Of a DNA stretch of 64,000 nucleotides, positions 25,834-32,612 are shown in pieces. The notes beneath the pieces were generated by a model. The model did not search any database, had not been told where the DNA came from, and saw only the letters and a list, made by a program, of their open reading frames with translations. Source of the stretch: Pseudonocardiaceae bacterium (GTDB lineage Bacteria > Actinomycetota > Actinomycetes > Mycobacteriales > Pseudonocardiaceae); contig WHSZ01000012.1 of NCBI GenBank assembly GCA_009379845.1, forward strand, positions 45,784-109,783. The letters run 5' to 3'. The position numbers and the translations under genes are program-made. Positions within the stretch are counted from its first letter, which is position 1. Every line of letters begins with the position of its first letter.

Positions 25834-25863
25834 GGCGCCGCCTCCCAGGTGGGAAGCGGCGCC
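25834..25863 (-). terminator. Terminator of the rpsF-ssb-rpsR-rplI operon
   Basis: GGCGCCGC (25834-25841) pairs with GCGGCGCC (25856-25863), and inside it TCCC pairs with GGGA (25843-25846 and 25851-25854). The hairpin stands 17 bases downstream of the rplI stop on the minus strand. Confidence 0.8.
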
Positions 25864-25880
25864 CGTGCTCGGATGCGTCT

Positions 25881-26333
25881 CTACAGCGCGGTTACCTCGA
25901 GTTCGAGGTTCACGGTTACCTCGGGATGCAGCCGCGCGCTGAACTTGTGCTTGCCGACCGTCTTGATGTGCCCCGGCAACTCGATGCTCCGCTTGTCCAG
26001 CATCGGCCCGCCCGCGGCCTTGATCGCGGACGTGATGTCGGCACCGGTCACCGAGCCGAACAGCTTGCCGGAGCCGGACGCGGCCTTCTTGCTCAGCGGT
26101 ACCCCGCCGAGCCCCTCCAGCTGCGCCTTGACCTCCTTGGCGTGGTCCAGGTTGCGAATCCGGCGAGCCTCCTGGGACCGGCGGATGGTCTGCACCTCGC
26201 GCTCCGCACCCTTGGTCGCCTTGATCGCGTAGCCGCGGGGCAGCAGGTAGTTACGGCCGTAGCCGTCCTTGACCTCGACGATGTCCCCCGGACCGCCGAG
26301 GCCGCTCACGTCGGTGGTGAGGATGAGCTTCAT
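25881..26333 (-). CDS. rplI: 50S ribosomal protein L9
   Basis: A 150-residue ribosomal protein that binds 23S rRNA near the L1 stalk. N-terminal domain MKLILTTDVSGLGGPGDIVEVKDGYGRNYLLPRGYA is the canonical L9 signature; a long central helix (RRSQEARRIRNLDHAKEVKAQ) and the C-terminal domain (GSVTGADITSAIK) follow. Normal length. GGAGAG lies 8 bases before ATG 26333. Last gene of the rpsF-ssb-rpsR-rplI operon, 18 bases after rpsR. Confidence 0.97.
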   Translation of the reverse strand: MKLILTTDVSGLGGPGDIVEVKDGYGRNYLLPRGYAIKATKGAEREVQTIRRSQEARRIRNLDHAKEVKAQLEGLGGVPLSKKAASGSGKLFGSVTGADITSAIKAAGGPMLDKRSIELPGHIKTVGKHKFSARLHPEVTVNLELEVTAL

Positions 26334-26351
26334 GTGGTCTCTCCAATCAGC

Positions 26352-26588
26352 TCAGCGGGCGGTCGAGGTGTACGGCAGCAGGGCCATCTCCCGCGCGTTT
26401 TTCACCGCGACGGCGACGTCCCGCTGATGCTGGCTGCAGTTGCCGGTCACCCGGCGCGCGCGGATCTTGCCGCGGTCCGAGATGTACTTCCGCAGCAGCG
26501 TGGTGTCCTTGTAGTCGATGTCGGTTTTGGTGTCCTTGCAGAACACACAAACCTTCTTCTTGGGCTTGCGAACTGGTGGCTTGGCCAC
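26352..26588 (-). CDS. rpsR: 30S ribosomal protein S18 (zinc-type)
   Basis: A 78-residue protein of the 30S platform that binds next to S6. The core [24 protein letters not shown] is diagnostic for S18. CVFC near residue 14 and the later Cys/His (NCSQHQ) show the C+ zinc-binding form, like M. tuberculosis RpsR1 of the same operon; a second C- copy is expected elsewhere for zinc starvation. GTG 26588 chosen because AGGAG is 7 bases upstream and it gives [12 protein letters not shown] as start; an ATG further upstream would add an unrelated Arg/Leu-rich leader. Confidence 0.96.
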   Translation of the reverse strand: MAKPPVRKPKKKVCVFCKDTKTDIDYKDTTLLRKYISDRGKIRARRVTGNCSQHQRDVAVAVKNAREMALLPYTSTAR

Positions 26589-26606
26589 GATTGAACTCCT
26601 GTATCG

Positions 26607-26633
26607 AACGTGAAGAACGTGAAGAACGTGAAG
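26607..26633. repeat. Three perfect copies of 9-mer AACGTGAAG in the ssb-rpsR spacer
   Basis: The units are 26607-26615, 26616-26624 and 26625-26633. They lie between the ssb stop and the rpsR ribosome site, within the operon. Likely slippage product or spacer tuning. Confidence 0.85.
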
Positions 26634-26644
26634 TAGGTCTTGTC

Positions 26645-27136
26645 CTAGAAGGGCGGCTCGTCGCTGAAGCCACCGCCGCTGCCGGCCGGTGGCGCGGAAC
26701 CCCACGGGTCGTCGGCAGGCGCACCCGATCCGCCGCCGCTGCCGCCACCGAAACCGCCACCGCCACTACCGCGGCTGACCTTGTTCACCTTGGCCGTGGC
26801 GTAGCGCAGGCTCGGTCCGATCTCGTCGACCTCGAGTTCCACGACGGTGCGCTTCTCGCCTTCCTTCGTTTCGAAGGAGCGCTGCCGCAGCCGGCCCTGC
26901 ACGACCACGCGGGCTCCGCGGGTCAGCGATTCGGCGACGTTCTCCGCCGCCTGCCGCCAGATGTTGCAGCGCAGGAACAGCGCCTCGCCGTCCTTCCACT
27001 CGCCGCTGTTCCGGTCGAAGGTGCGCGGGGTAGACGCGACGGTGAAGTTCGCGACCGCCGCGCCGGACGGGGTGAACCGCAGCTCGGGGTCGGCGGTGAG
27101 GTTGCCGACCACGGTGATGATTGTTTCGCCTGCCAT
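26645..27136 (-). CDS. ssb: Single-stranded DNA-binding protein
   Basis: A 163-residue SSB that protects single-stranded DNA in replication and repair. OB-fold at residues 1-112 ([55 protein letters not shown]). Then a Gly-rich flexible linker ([14 protein letters not shown]) and the acidic protein-interaction tip, ending SDEPPF. Normal for actinobacterial essential SSB. GGAGG lies 8 bases before ATG 27136. Second gene of the rpsF operon. Confidence 0.98.
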   Translation of the reverse strand: MAGETIITVVGNLTADPELRFTPSGAAVANFTVASTPRTFDRNSGEWKDGEALFLRCNIWRQAAENVAESLTRGARVVVQGRLRQRSFETKEGEKRTVVELEVDEIGPSLRYATAKVNKVSRGSGGGGFGGGSGGGSGAPADDPWGSAPPAGSGGGFSDEPPF

Positions 27137-27152
27137 GAGTTATGCCTCCGGT

Positions 27153-27461
27153 TCAGGCGCGGGCGCCGGGACGCTTCGGGTCGCGGCGGACAACCTTGGT
27201 TCGCAGCACCGTTTCGTTCAACGACAGCTGGCGATCCAGCTCCTTGATCGGGTCGGGATCGGAGTTCAGGTCCACGACCGCGTAGATGCCCTCGGCGTGT
27301 TTGTTGATCTCGTAGGAGAGCCGGCGCCGGCCCCAGACATCCACCTTTTCCACGCTGCCGCCTTCTTCGCGGATCACGTTCAGGAACTTCTCCAGCGAGG
27401 GCGCGACGGCTCGCTCGTCAAGGCTGGGATCGAGGATGATCATTACCTCGTAATGACGCAT
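27153..27461 (-). CDS. rpsF: 30S ribosomal protein S6
   Basis: A 102-residue ribosomal protein that pairs with S18 on the 30S platform. [17 protein letters not shown] and the [21 protein letters not shown] segment are diagnostic. ATG 27461 has a full GGAGGTGA 9 bases upstream; the alternative GTG 9 bases earlier would sit too close to it. First gene of the operon rpsF-ssb-rpsR-rplI. Its leader can fold so that the ribosome site is paired (see regulatory entry at 27474-27517). Confidence 0.97.
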   Translation of the reverse strand: MRHYEVMIILDPSLDERAVAPSLEKFLNVIREEGGSVEKVDVWGRRRLSYEINKHAEGIYAVVDLNSDPDPIKELDRQLSLNETVLRTKVVRRDPKRPGARA

Positions 27462-27473
27462 GAAGACCACTCA

Positions 27474-27517
27474 CCTCCTATGGGCTAAAACGGCCACGGT
27501 CCATCCGTGGCAGGAGG
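27474..27517 (-). promoter_or_regulatory. rpsF leader structure sequestering the Shine-Dalgarno; candidate S6:S18 autoregulation element
   Basis: On the minus-strand RNA, CCTCCT (27517-27512) is complementary to the rpsF ribosome site AGGAGG (27479-27474). Directly inside this helix a 7-bp hairpin forms: GCCACGG (27511-27505), loop ATGGA, CCGTGGC (27499-27493), leaving a one-sided 13-base loop before the ribosome site. rpsF leader RNAs of many bacteria bind the S6:S18 complex through a hairpin with an asymmetric loop, and this fits in general form. The pairing is seen directly; the regulation is inferred. Confidence 0.5.
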
Positions 27518-27581
27518 GTCGACTCGTCAACAGTATCAAGCGTCCGGCAGGCCGCTCGCGCACCGCCCCGCGGGCGGGACC

Positions 27582-28517
27582 TCAGGCCGTGCGGCGCAGC
27601 ACCCAGGTACGCACCAGCGCGGCGATCACGCCGGTCAGCGCGAACACCCCGAGCAGCACGGGCAGCGCCACGTCGTTGGTGTTCGGCTTGCTCAACGCCT
27701 GGGCCTCACCGGCATTCCGCACGCCGTCCTTGTCCTTGCCTTTCTCGCCACCGAGGATGCCGAATTCCGGCGCGTAGCCGGGCACCTGACCGCCGTACCG
27801 CACGCCGGGCGAGGGTGCGAACAGGCCAGGGTTGGCGAACGGCAGCGAGCTGTAGTCGGCCATCGGCGAGCGGCCGAAATTCCCCCCGAAGCCGCGGAGC
27901 GCGGCCGGGTCGAGCCCGCCGACCACGTTGCTGTCCGGCGGCGGCATCGAGCCACCGGGCTCGCCGCCGCCCTGGTGCGGCGGCGGCTGGCCAGGGCCGG
28001 GTTGCCCTGGCGCCGGCTCGCCGGGACCCGGCCTCTGCGGAGGCGGGCTGACGGTGTTCAGGCCCTGCTCCAGCACGCCGCCAACGGCCTGACCTGCCGG
28101 CTTGGTGACCTCCTGCACGGGTGCGGCCGCGGTGTTCACCGCCTTGGTCGTGACGTTGCAGACCCCGCCGGCGGCGCCGCGCAGCGGGGCGAGCAGATCG
28201 CCGACCACCGGCAGCTGGCCGACCTGGTTGAGAATGTTGGTCACCGGCAGGCCGATGGTGCGGTAGCCATCCTGCACGGTGCCGAGCGAAACCATCCCGA
28301 GGGTTCCCGGCCGCTTGCCGAGGGCCGCCGCGACATCCAGGGTGACCGGCTGGCCCGGCTTGCCCTGCACCGTGGCGCCACAGCTACCGACGACGATCGG
28401 GGCGGGCGCGGCGGTGGCCGTGCCGGTCGCTGTCGTGGTCAGCGTGGTAGTGCCGGCCAGTACGAACGCGGCAGCGCCGACCGCGGCGGTCCTACGTCCT
28501 CGACTGCCCATACCCAT
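27582..28517 (-). CDS. Exported, C-terminally membrane-anchored Pro/Gly-rich protein
   Basis: A 311-residue protein with a signal peptide (residues ~8-37, Thr/Ala-rich, cut near TATAAPA), a compact domain with two Cys (SCGATVQGKPGQPVTLDVAAALG and GGVCNVTTKAV, residues ~45-125), a Pro/Gly-rich spacer (~155-200), and a C-terminal TM helix followed by Arg-Arg (VLLGVFALTGVIAALVRTWVLRRTA). This is the layout of a wall-spanning surface protein, though no LPxTG sortase motif is seen. It lies upstream of rpsF, same strand, with a 120-base gap. Not recognised as a named family. Confidence 0.7.
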   Translation of the reverse strand: MGMGSRGRRTAAVGAAAFVLAGTTTLTTTATGTATAAPAPIVVGSCGATVQGKPGQPVTLDVAAALGKRPGTLGMVSLGTVQDGYRTIGLPVTNILNQVGQLPVVGDLLAPLRGAAGGVCNVTTKAVNTAAAPVQEVTKPAGQAVGGVLEQGLNTVSPPPQRPGPGEPAPGQPGPGQPPPHQGGGEPGGSMPPPDSNVVGGLDPAALRGFGGNFGRSPMADYSSLPFANPGLFAPSPGVRYGGQVPGYAPEFGILGGEKGKDKDGVRNAGEAQALSKPNTNDVALPVLLGVFALTGVIAALVRTWVLRRTA

Positions 28518-28681
28518 CCCCTCGTGGCGACGTCACCGTGCTGCGTATTACTGGCTGGATTAACGAGACTATCGGCGTGCGGTAACGGAGCATAGCGAAG
28601 ATCGTTACTCGTGTAAGGGGTTCTCGGAATCCGTCACGCCGCCCGGCGCGTTGTCGTGGCATCCGGCTACCCTCGAATGCC

Positions 28682-29479
28682 ATGCAGATCGGTGCACATG
28701 TCAAGGACGACGATCCAGTCGGTGCCGCCCACACCAGGGGAGCCGACGCCGTGCAGTTCTTCCTTGCCGATCCGCAGAGCTGGAAGGCGCCGACGAAACA
28801 CCCGCAGACCGATGAGCTGCTGGCCGGCGAGCTGACCGTCTTCGTGCATTCGCCGTACATGGTCAACGTCGCCTCGCTGAACAACCGCATTCGCATCCCG
28901 TCTCGCAAGCTGGTTGTCCAGCACGCGGCGGGCGCGGCGAAGGTCGGCGCGCAGGGGCTGGTGGTGCACGGTGGCCATGTGCGTCAGGGCGAGGATCCCG
29001 AGGACGGCATCGCGAACTGGCGCAAGCTGTTCGAACGCCAGCAGGACGAGGGCGGATTCGGCGTGCCGATCCTGATCGAGAACACCGCGGGCGGCGACTA
29101 CGCGATGGCGAGGCATTTCGACATGCTCGCCCGGCTGTGGGACGTGGTCGGCGAGTTCGGCGCCGGGTTCTGCCTGGACACCTGCCACGCGTTCGCGTCG
29201 GGCGAGGATCTGGACGGCATCGTGGAGCGGGTCATGGCGATCACCGGGCGGATCGATCTGGTGCACCTGAACAACTCGCGGGACGAGTTCGGCTCCACCC
29301 GGGATCGGCACGCCAACGTCATTCCAGGGAAACGTGGCACGAGGGGCACGATCGATCCTGAGCAGCTCGTCGCGGTGTGCGCCGATGCCGGCGCTCCGGT
29401 CGTGGTGGAAACCCCGGCGGAGGGCCAGGCCGAGGACATCGCCTACCTGCGCGACGCGTTGGGCCCGCCGAGCACGTGA
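28682..29479 (+). CDS. nfo: Deoxyribonuclease IV / AP endonuclease (family 2)
   Basis: A 265-residue, metal-dependent TIM-barrel enzyme that cuts DNA 5' to abasic sites in base-excision repair. The metal ligands are visible in the family motifs: VHSPYMVNVAS, VVHGGHV, LIENTAGG, CLDTCHAFASG and HLNNSRDEFGSTRDRHANV. Slightly shorter than E. coli Nfo (285) and close to mycobacterial End. ATG 28682. It is followed after 10 bases by a GT87 gene on the same strand, but the two need not be functionally linked. Confidence 0.93.
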   Translation: MQIGAHVKDDDPVGAAHTRGADAVQFFLADPQSWKAPTKHPQTDELLAGELTVFVHSPYMVNVASLNNRIRIPSRKLVVQHAAGAAKVGAQGLVVHGGHVRQGEDPEDGIANWRKLFERQQDEGGFGVPILIENTAGGDYAMARHFDMLARLWDVVGEFGAGFCLDTCHAFASGEDLDGIVERVMAITGRIDLVHLNNSRDEFGSTRDRHANVIPGKRGTRGTIDPEQLVAVCADAGAPVVVETPAEGQAEDIAYLRDALGPPST

Positions 29480-29489
29480 TGGGCGCCGG

Positions 29490-30842
29490 ATGACGTTCGG
29501 TCGCGCGGCGCTCGCGGTACTGGTGCTCCTGTGCGGGCTGACCATGCTGGTTGGGTTCGCGAACAAGGACCGCTGCACCGGGCCGACCTTCAACGAGTGG
29601 GGCCGCAGCGATCCGGGCTACCAGGAGCGCAGCTGGGCCGACGCGTGCTACTCGGATATCCAGTATCTCTGGGTTGGCCGTGACGTGGACCGGCACGTGT
29701 TCCCTTACGTGCACGGGGACATCACGCCGGACGGTGACCTGGTCGGTGGCAGCTTGGAATATCCGGTGCTCACCGGCATGCTGATCTGGGCGGGCGCGTT
29801 CTTCGTGCACACCGACGCCGGCTTCCTGCTCGCCTCGGCGATCCTGCTCGCCCCGTTCGGGCTGCTCGTTGCGTGGCTGCTCGGCAAGATGTCCCGGTGG
29901 CGAGCCCTGCTGTGGTCGATCGGCCCCCCGCTGGTGCTCTACGCGTTCCACAACTGGGACCTGCCGGTGGTGGCCTGCGCGGTGGGCGCGGTGTACGTGC
30001 TGCACGGCGAGCGATGGCGGGACCGGCCGCTGGTGCACCGCGCGACGTTCGCCGCGGTGCTGCTCGGCATCGGTTTCGCGGTGAAGATCTACCCGCTGAT
30101 CTTCGTGCTGCCGCTGGCGCTGTACGTGTTCACCGGTGGCCGGCACGGTGGCGAGCTGCCGGACGGCAAGCGGTGGAACCCGGTAGGCGCGCTGCGGGTA
30201 GCGGGCGCCTCGGTACTCACCGTGCTGCTGGTGAACCTCCCTTTCATGATCGCCGGTTTCGACGGCTGGCGCGCGTCGTTCGCCTATCAGGGCGAGCGCA
30301 AGGCCGATCTGACCGCCAACTCCGTGTGGTTCTGGGCGTTTCGTCCGGAGTCCGAACCGGACAACGAGGCGTTCCAGGGACTGGTCAACGTGGCCTCCCC
30401 GGTGGCGATCCTGCTGTCCTTCGTGGCGGCATGTGGTTTCGGCTGGTGGCGCTACCGGCGCGAGGGCAGCTACCCGTGGATCGCGGTGTCCGCCGCGATG
30501 CTCTGCGGATTCCTGTTGCTGCACAAGGTGCATTCCCCGCAGTACACGCTGTGGCTCGTCCCGATGTTCGTGCTGCTACGGGTGCGCTGGGGATGGATCG
30601 CCGGGTACTTCCTCGCCGACGCCGCGATGGGTGTCGGGGTGTTCCGGTGGTTCTACGCCCTGCAGGACGGCGCCGGTGCGGGCATCACGGACGGGTTCGC
30701 CGCGCAGGCCACGGTGATCGGCGTATGGGGAAGGGCGGCCCTGCTGGTGGGACTGTTCATCGCGTTCCTCACCGCACGGTCCTCTGTGGATGACGCGCTC
30801 GCCGACCAGGAGCCGGCCTTACCTGGGCGGCGAGACACCTGA
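29490..30842 (+). CDS. GT87-family membrane mannosyltransferase-like protein
   Basis: A 450-residue polytopic membrane protein with about ten TM helices. The pattern YSDIQYLWVGRDVDRHVFPY, LEYPVLTG, and KIYPLIFVLPLALYVF matches the GT87 group (polyprenyl-phosphate-mannose-dependent alpha-mannosyltransferases that elaborate lipomannan/arabinomannan outside the membrane). The early Asp in the first external loop and the FHNWDLPVVA segment are in the expected places. ATG 29490 (MTFGRAAL) was chosen because it starts with the first TM; a longer frame upstream overlaps nfo. A paralogue on the other strand is at 32613-34193 ([22 protein letters not shown]). The precise acceptor is unknown. Confidence 0.83.
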   Translation: MTFGRAALAVLVLLCGLTMLVGFANKDRCTGPTFNEWGRSDPGYQERSWADACYSDIQYLWVGRDVDRHVFPYVHGDITPDGDLVGGSLEYPVLTGMLIWAGAFFVHTDAGFLLASAILLAPFGLLVAWLLGKMSRWRALLWSIGPPLVLYAFHNWDLPVVACAVGAVYVLHGERWRDRPLVHRATFAAVLLGIGFAVKIYPLIFVLPLALYVFTGGRHGGELPDGKRWNPVGALRVAGASVLTVLLVNLPFMIAGFDGWRASFAYQGERKADLTANSVWFWAFRPESEPDNEAFQGLVNVASPVAILLSFVAACGFGWWRYRREGSYPWIAVSAAMLCGFLLLHKVHSPQYTLWLVPMFVLLRVRWGWIAGYFLADAAMGVGVFRWFYALQDGAGAGITDGFAAQATVIGVWGRAALLVGLFIAFLTARSSVDDALADQEPALPGRRDT

Positions 30843-30905
30843 AATGCCTTCGTCGTCCGATGTTTACCATTCGCGGAAAGGGTTCGCTACGGTTTGGATT
30901 CGGCG

Positions 30906-32168
30906 ATGATCTCTCGGCGCGGTGTGCTCGCCGCCGGAGCCGCGGTCGCGGCGGGCGCGGTTGCCGCGTCCTGTGCGCGTTGGGAACCCGCGGCGAGCGG
31001 GGTCAGCCAGCCAGGTGGCTTACCGGACGGTTGGGTGGGTACCTGGGGCGCGCCCGCCGGAGGAGGCGAGCCGAACACCGAGCGAGGGTTGCCGTACAAG
31101 TCCATCCGCAACCTGCTGCACACCAACATCGGCGGGCAGGCAGTGCGGTTGCGGATGTCCAACCTGTACGGCGCCGAGCCGCTCGAGTTGCGGCACGTGA
31201 CGATCGCGCTGTCCGCGGAGCCGAACACCCCTGCGGCGCGCCCGGAAACCATGCGGGACGTGACGTTCTCCGGGCAGCGCACCGTCGTTGTGCCGCCTGG
31301 CACCGAGGTGTGGAGCGACCGGGTCGATCTGGCGCTGCCGGACGACGCGGACATCCTGGTGACCACCTACTCAACCGGTGCGTCCGGGCCGGTGAGCTAT
31401 CACCCGATGGCCGTGCAGTTCAACTACATGGCGCATGGTGCGGATCTCGCGGCGGAGCCGAGCGCGGAGCGGTTCGTCGCGGAGAACTCGTTCTGGCGCT
31501 ACGTCACCGAAGTTGCCGTGCTGGCACCGGAAGCGGCCGGCACGGCGGTGGCGTTCGGCGGGTCGAGCACCGACGGCTCGGGCTCCACGATGGGCGGGAA
31601 CGGCCGGTGGCCGGACTACCTCGGCAGGCGGCTGCTCGAGCTGCCCCCTGACCGCCGGATGGGCGTGTACAACGCGGGGGTCAGCGCGAACCGGCTGCTG
31701 GTCGACTCCAACCAGTACGGGCACGAGGGTGCCGGCAAGGTGGCGCTTGATCGGCTGGATCGGGATGTGCTCGACCGCGCGGCCGCGCGCACGCTGATCA
31801 TGGCGCACGGCATCAACGATCTGCAGCAGCCGCCGAAGGTGCCGAACACCCCTGAACGGCTGATCGAGCAGTTCACCAAGATCGTGGATCGCTGCCACGC
31901 GCGGAACGTTCGGGTGGTCGGCACCACCCTGACGCCGTTCAAGTTCTGGCCGTCGCACAATCCGGAGACCGAGCGGGAGCGGCAGAAGGTGAACGAGTTC
32001 GTCCGCACCAGCGGGTTGTTCGACGCGGTCGCGGACTTCGCGGCCGCGGTGGCCGATCCGAACGACCCCGAGCTGCTGCGCGCGGACTACGACTTCGGCG
32101 ATTACCTGCACTGCAACGACGCCGGCTACGAGGCGATGGCGAACTCCATCGACCTGAGCACACTCTGA
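30906..32168 (+). CDS. SGNH/GDSL hydrolase, Tat-exported lipoprotein with altered block I
   Basis: A 420-residue extracellular esterase/lipase-like protein. The N-terminus has a twin-arginine signal (MISRRGVLAAGAAVAAG) with a lipobox-like AASC, so it is probably Tat-exported and lipid-anchored. A beta-sandwich-like N-terminal domain (residues ~40-205) precedes the SGNH fold. Block I reads FGGSSTDGSGST: the nucleophile Ser is kept but the usual GDS aspartate is Gly. Block III is HGINDL and block V is DYLHCNDAGY with Asp/His. Homologues typically read GDSITDG at this place. ATG 30906 gives the twin-arginine start. Substrate unknown; likely activity against esters or glycan acetyl groups, if active. 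Confidence 0.83.
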   Translation: MISRRGVLAAGAAVAAGAVAASCARWEPAASGVSQPGGLPDGWVGTWGAPAGGGEPNTERGLPYKSIRNLLHTNIGGQAVRLRMSNLYGAEPLELRHVTIALSAEPNTPAARPETMRDVTFSGQRTVVVPPGTEVWSDRVDLALPDDADILVTTYSTGASGPVSYHPMAVQFNYMAHGADLAAEPSAERFVAENSFWRYVTEVAVLAPEAAGTAVAFGGSSTDGSGSTMGGNGRWPDYLGRRLLELPPDRRMGVYNAGVSANRLLVDSNQYGHEGAGKVALDRLDRDVLDRAAARTLIMAHGINDLQQPPKVPNTPERLIEQFTKIVDRCHARNVRVVGTTLTPFKFWPSHNPETERERQKVNEFVRTSGLFDAVADFAAAVADPNDPELLRADYDFGDYLHCNDAGYEAMANSIDLSTL

Positions 32169-32173
32169 GCGAG

Positions 32174-32389
32174 GTGGAACTGATTGCCGCGTGCAGCGGT
32201 CCGCGATCCATCGTGCGGATTCGCCCAGACGTGCGTTTCGGGCGCCCGTCGGTGAAGGGGATCAGCACCGAGGTGCTGTGGGAGCAGGTCGATGCTGGTG
32301 CCGGTATCGCCGAAGTCGCCGACGACTTTGGCCTGACGCAGCAAGACGTGCGCTGGGCCGTCAGCTACGAGGCTGCCCGCGTCGCGTGA
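32174..32389 (+). CDS. DUF433-family antitoxin-like protein
   Basis: A 71-residue protein. RIRPDVRFGRPSVKGISTEVLWEQVDAGAGIAEVADDFGLTQQDVRWAVSYE is the DUF433 module, a short winged-helix-like VapB-type antitoxin fold. GTG 32174 lies only 5 bases after the SGNH stop, and its TGA overlaps the GTG of a PIN-like toxin remnant (GTGA). DUF433 genes pair regularly with DUF5615/VapC45-like PIN toxins in actinobacteria and cyanobacteria. Here the toxin looks truncated, so the antitoxin may be a leftover. Confidence 0.8.
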   Translation: MELIAACSGPRSIVRIRPDVRFGRPSVKGISTEVLWEQVDAGAGIAEVADDFGLTQQDVRWAVSYEAARVA

Positions 32390-32612
32390 ATGATCGCGGC
32401 GCTAAGAAAGCGGTGGTCCGCTTCTACATTGATGCCGACCTTTTGGGTCTTGCCAAGTTGCTGGTTCAGGTCCGATCGGATGTCACCTACCCGGGAGATC
32501 GCGGAGGCGTGCTGCACAAGAAGCGCCGGCCGCCCTGCCCGGTAACCAGCCCGGAGGTGAAGGACGTGCAGTGGCTCCCGGTGGCGTGCCGGCAAAACAG
32601 GTGTTCTTCGGT
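32386..32612 (+). pseudogene. Truncated PIN-like (Mut7-C/VapC45-type) toxin remnant
   Basis: Starts GTG 32386, overlapping the antitoxin stop. The N-terminal ~60 residues (VRFYIDADLLGLAKLLVQVR, then DVTYPGD, HKKRRPPCP, DVQWLPVA) look like the DUF5615/PIN-like toxins, including the first catalytic Asp. The conserved second half, expected to contain the ITRD-type Asp motif and basic end, is missing: after about 32595 the frame turns into unrelated sequence that continues open, antisense to the GT87 gene, until 32769. I read this as a 3' deletion that joined the toxin to the 3' end of the convergent gene. Probably inactive. Confidence 0.62.

Larger units (their letters stand above)
25218..25880. 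other. 663-base gap between dnaB and rplI
   Basis: No gene was recognised. From dnaB side: the ribosome site of dnaB, then a stretch with words close to the DnaA box in both orientations (TGGGGACAA 25444-25452, TTGTCCCCA 25594-25602, plus TGTGGAT/TGTGGAA near 25402 and 25511). Then a 24-base direct repeat with 27-base period (25764-25787 and 25791-25814, one mismatch), then the rplI terminator hairpin at 25834-25863. dnaB must be driven from here. Confidence 0.55.
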
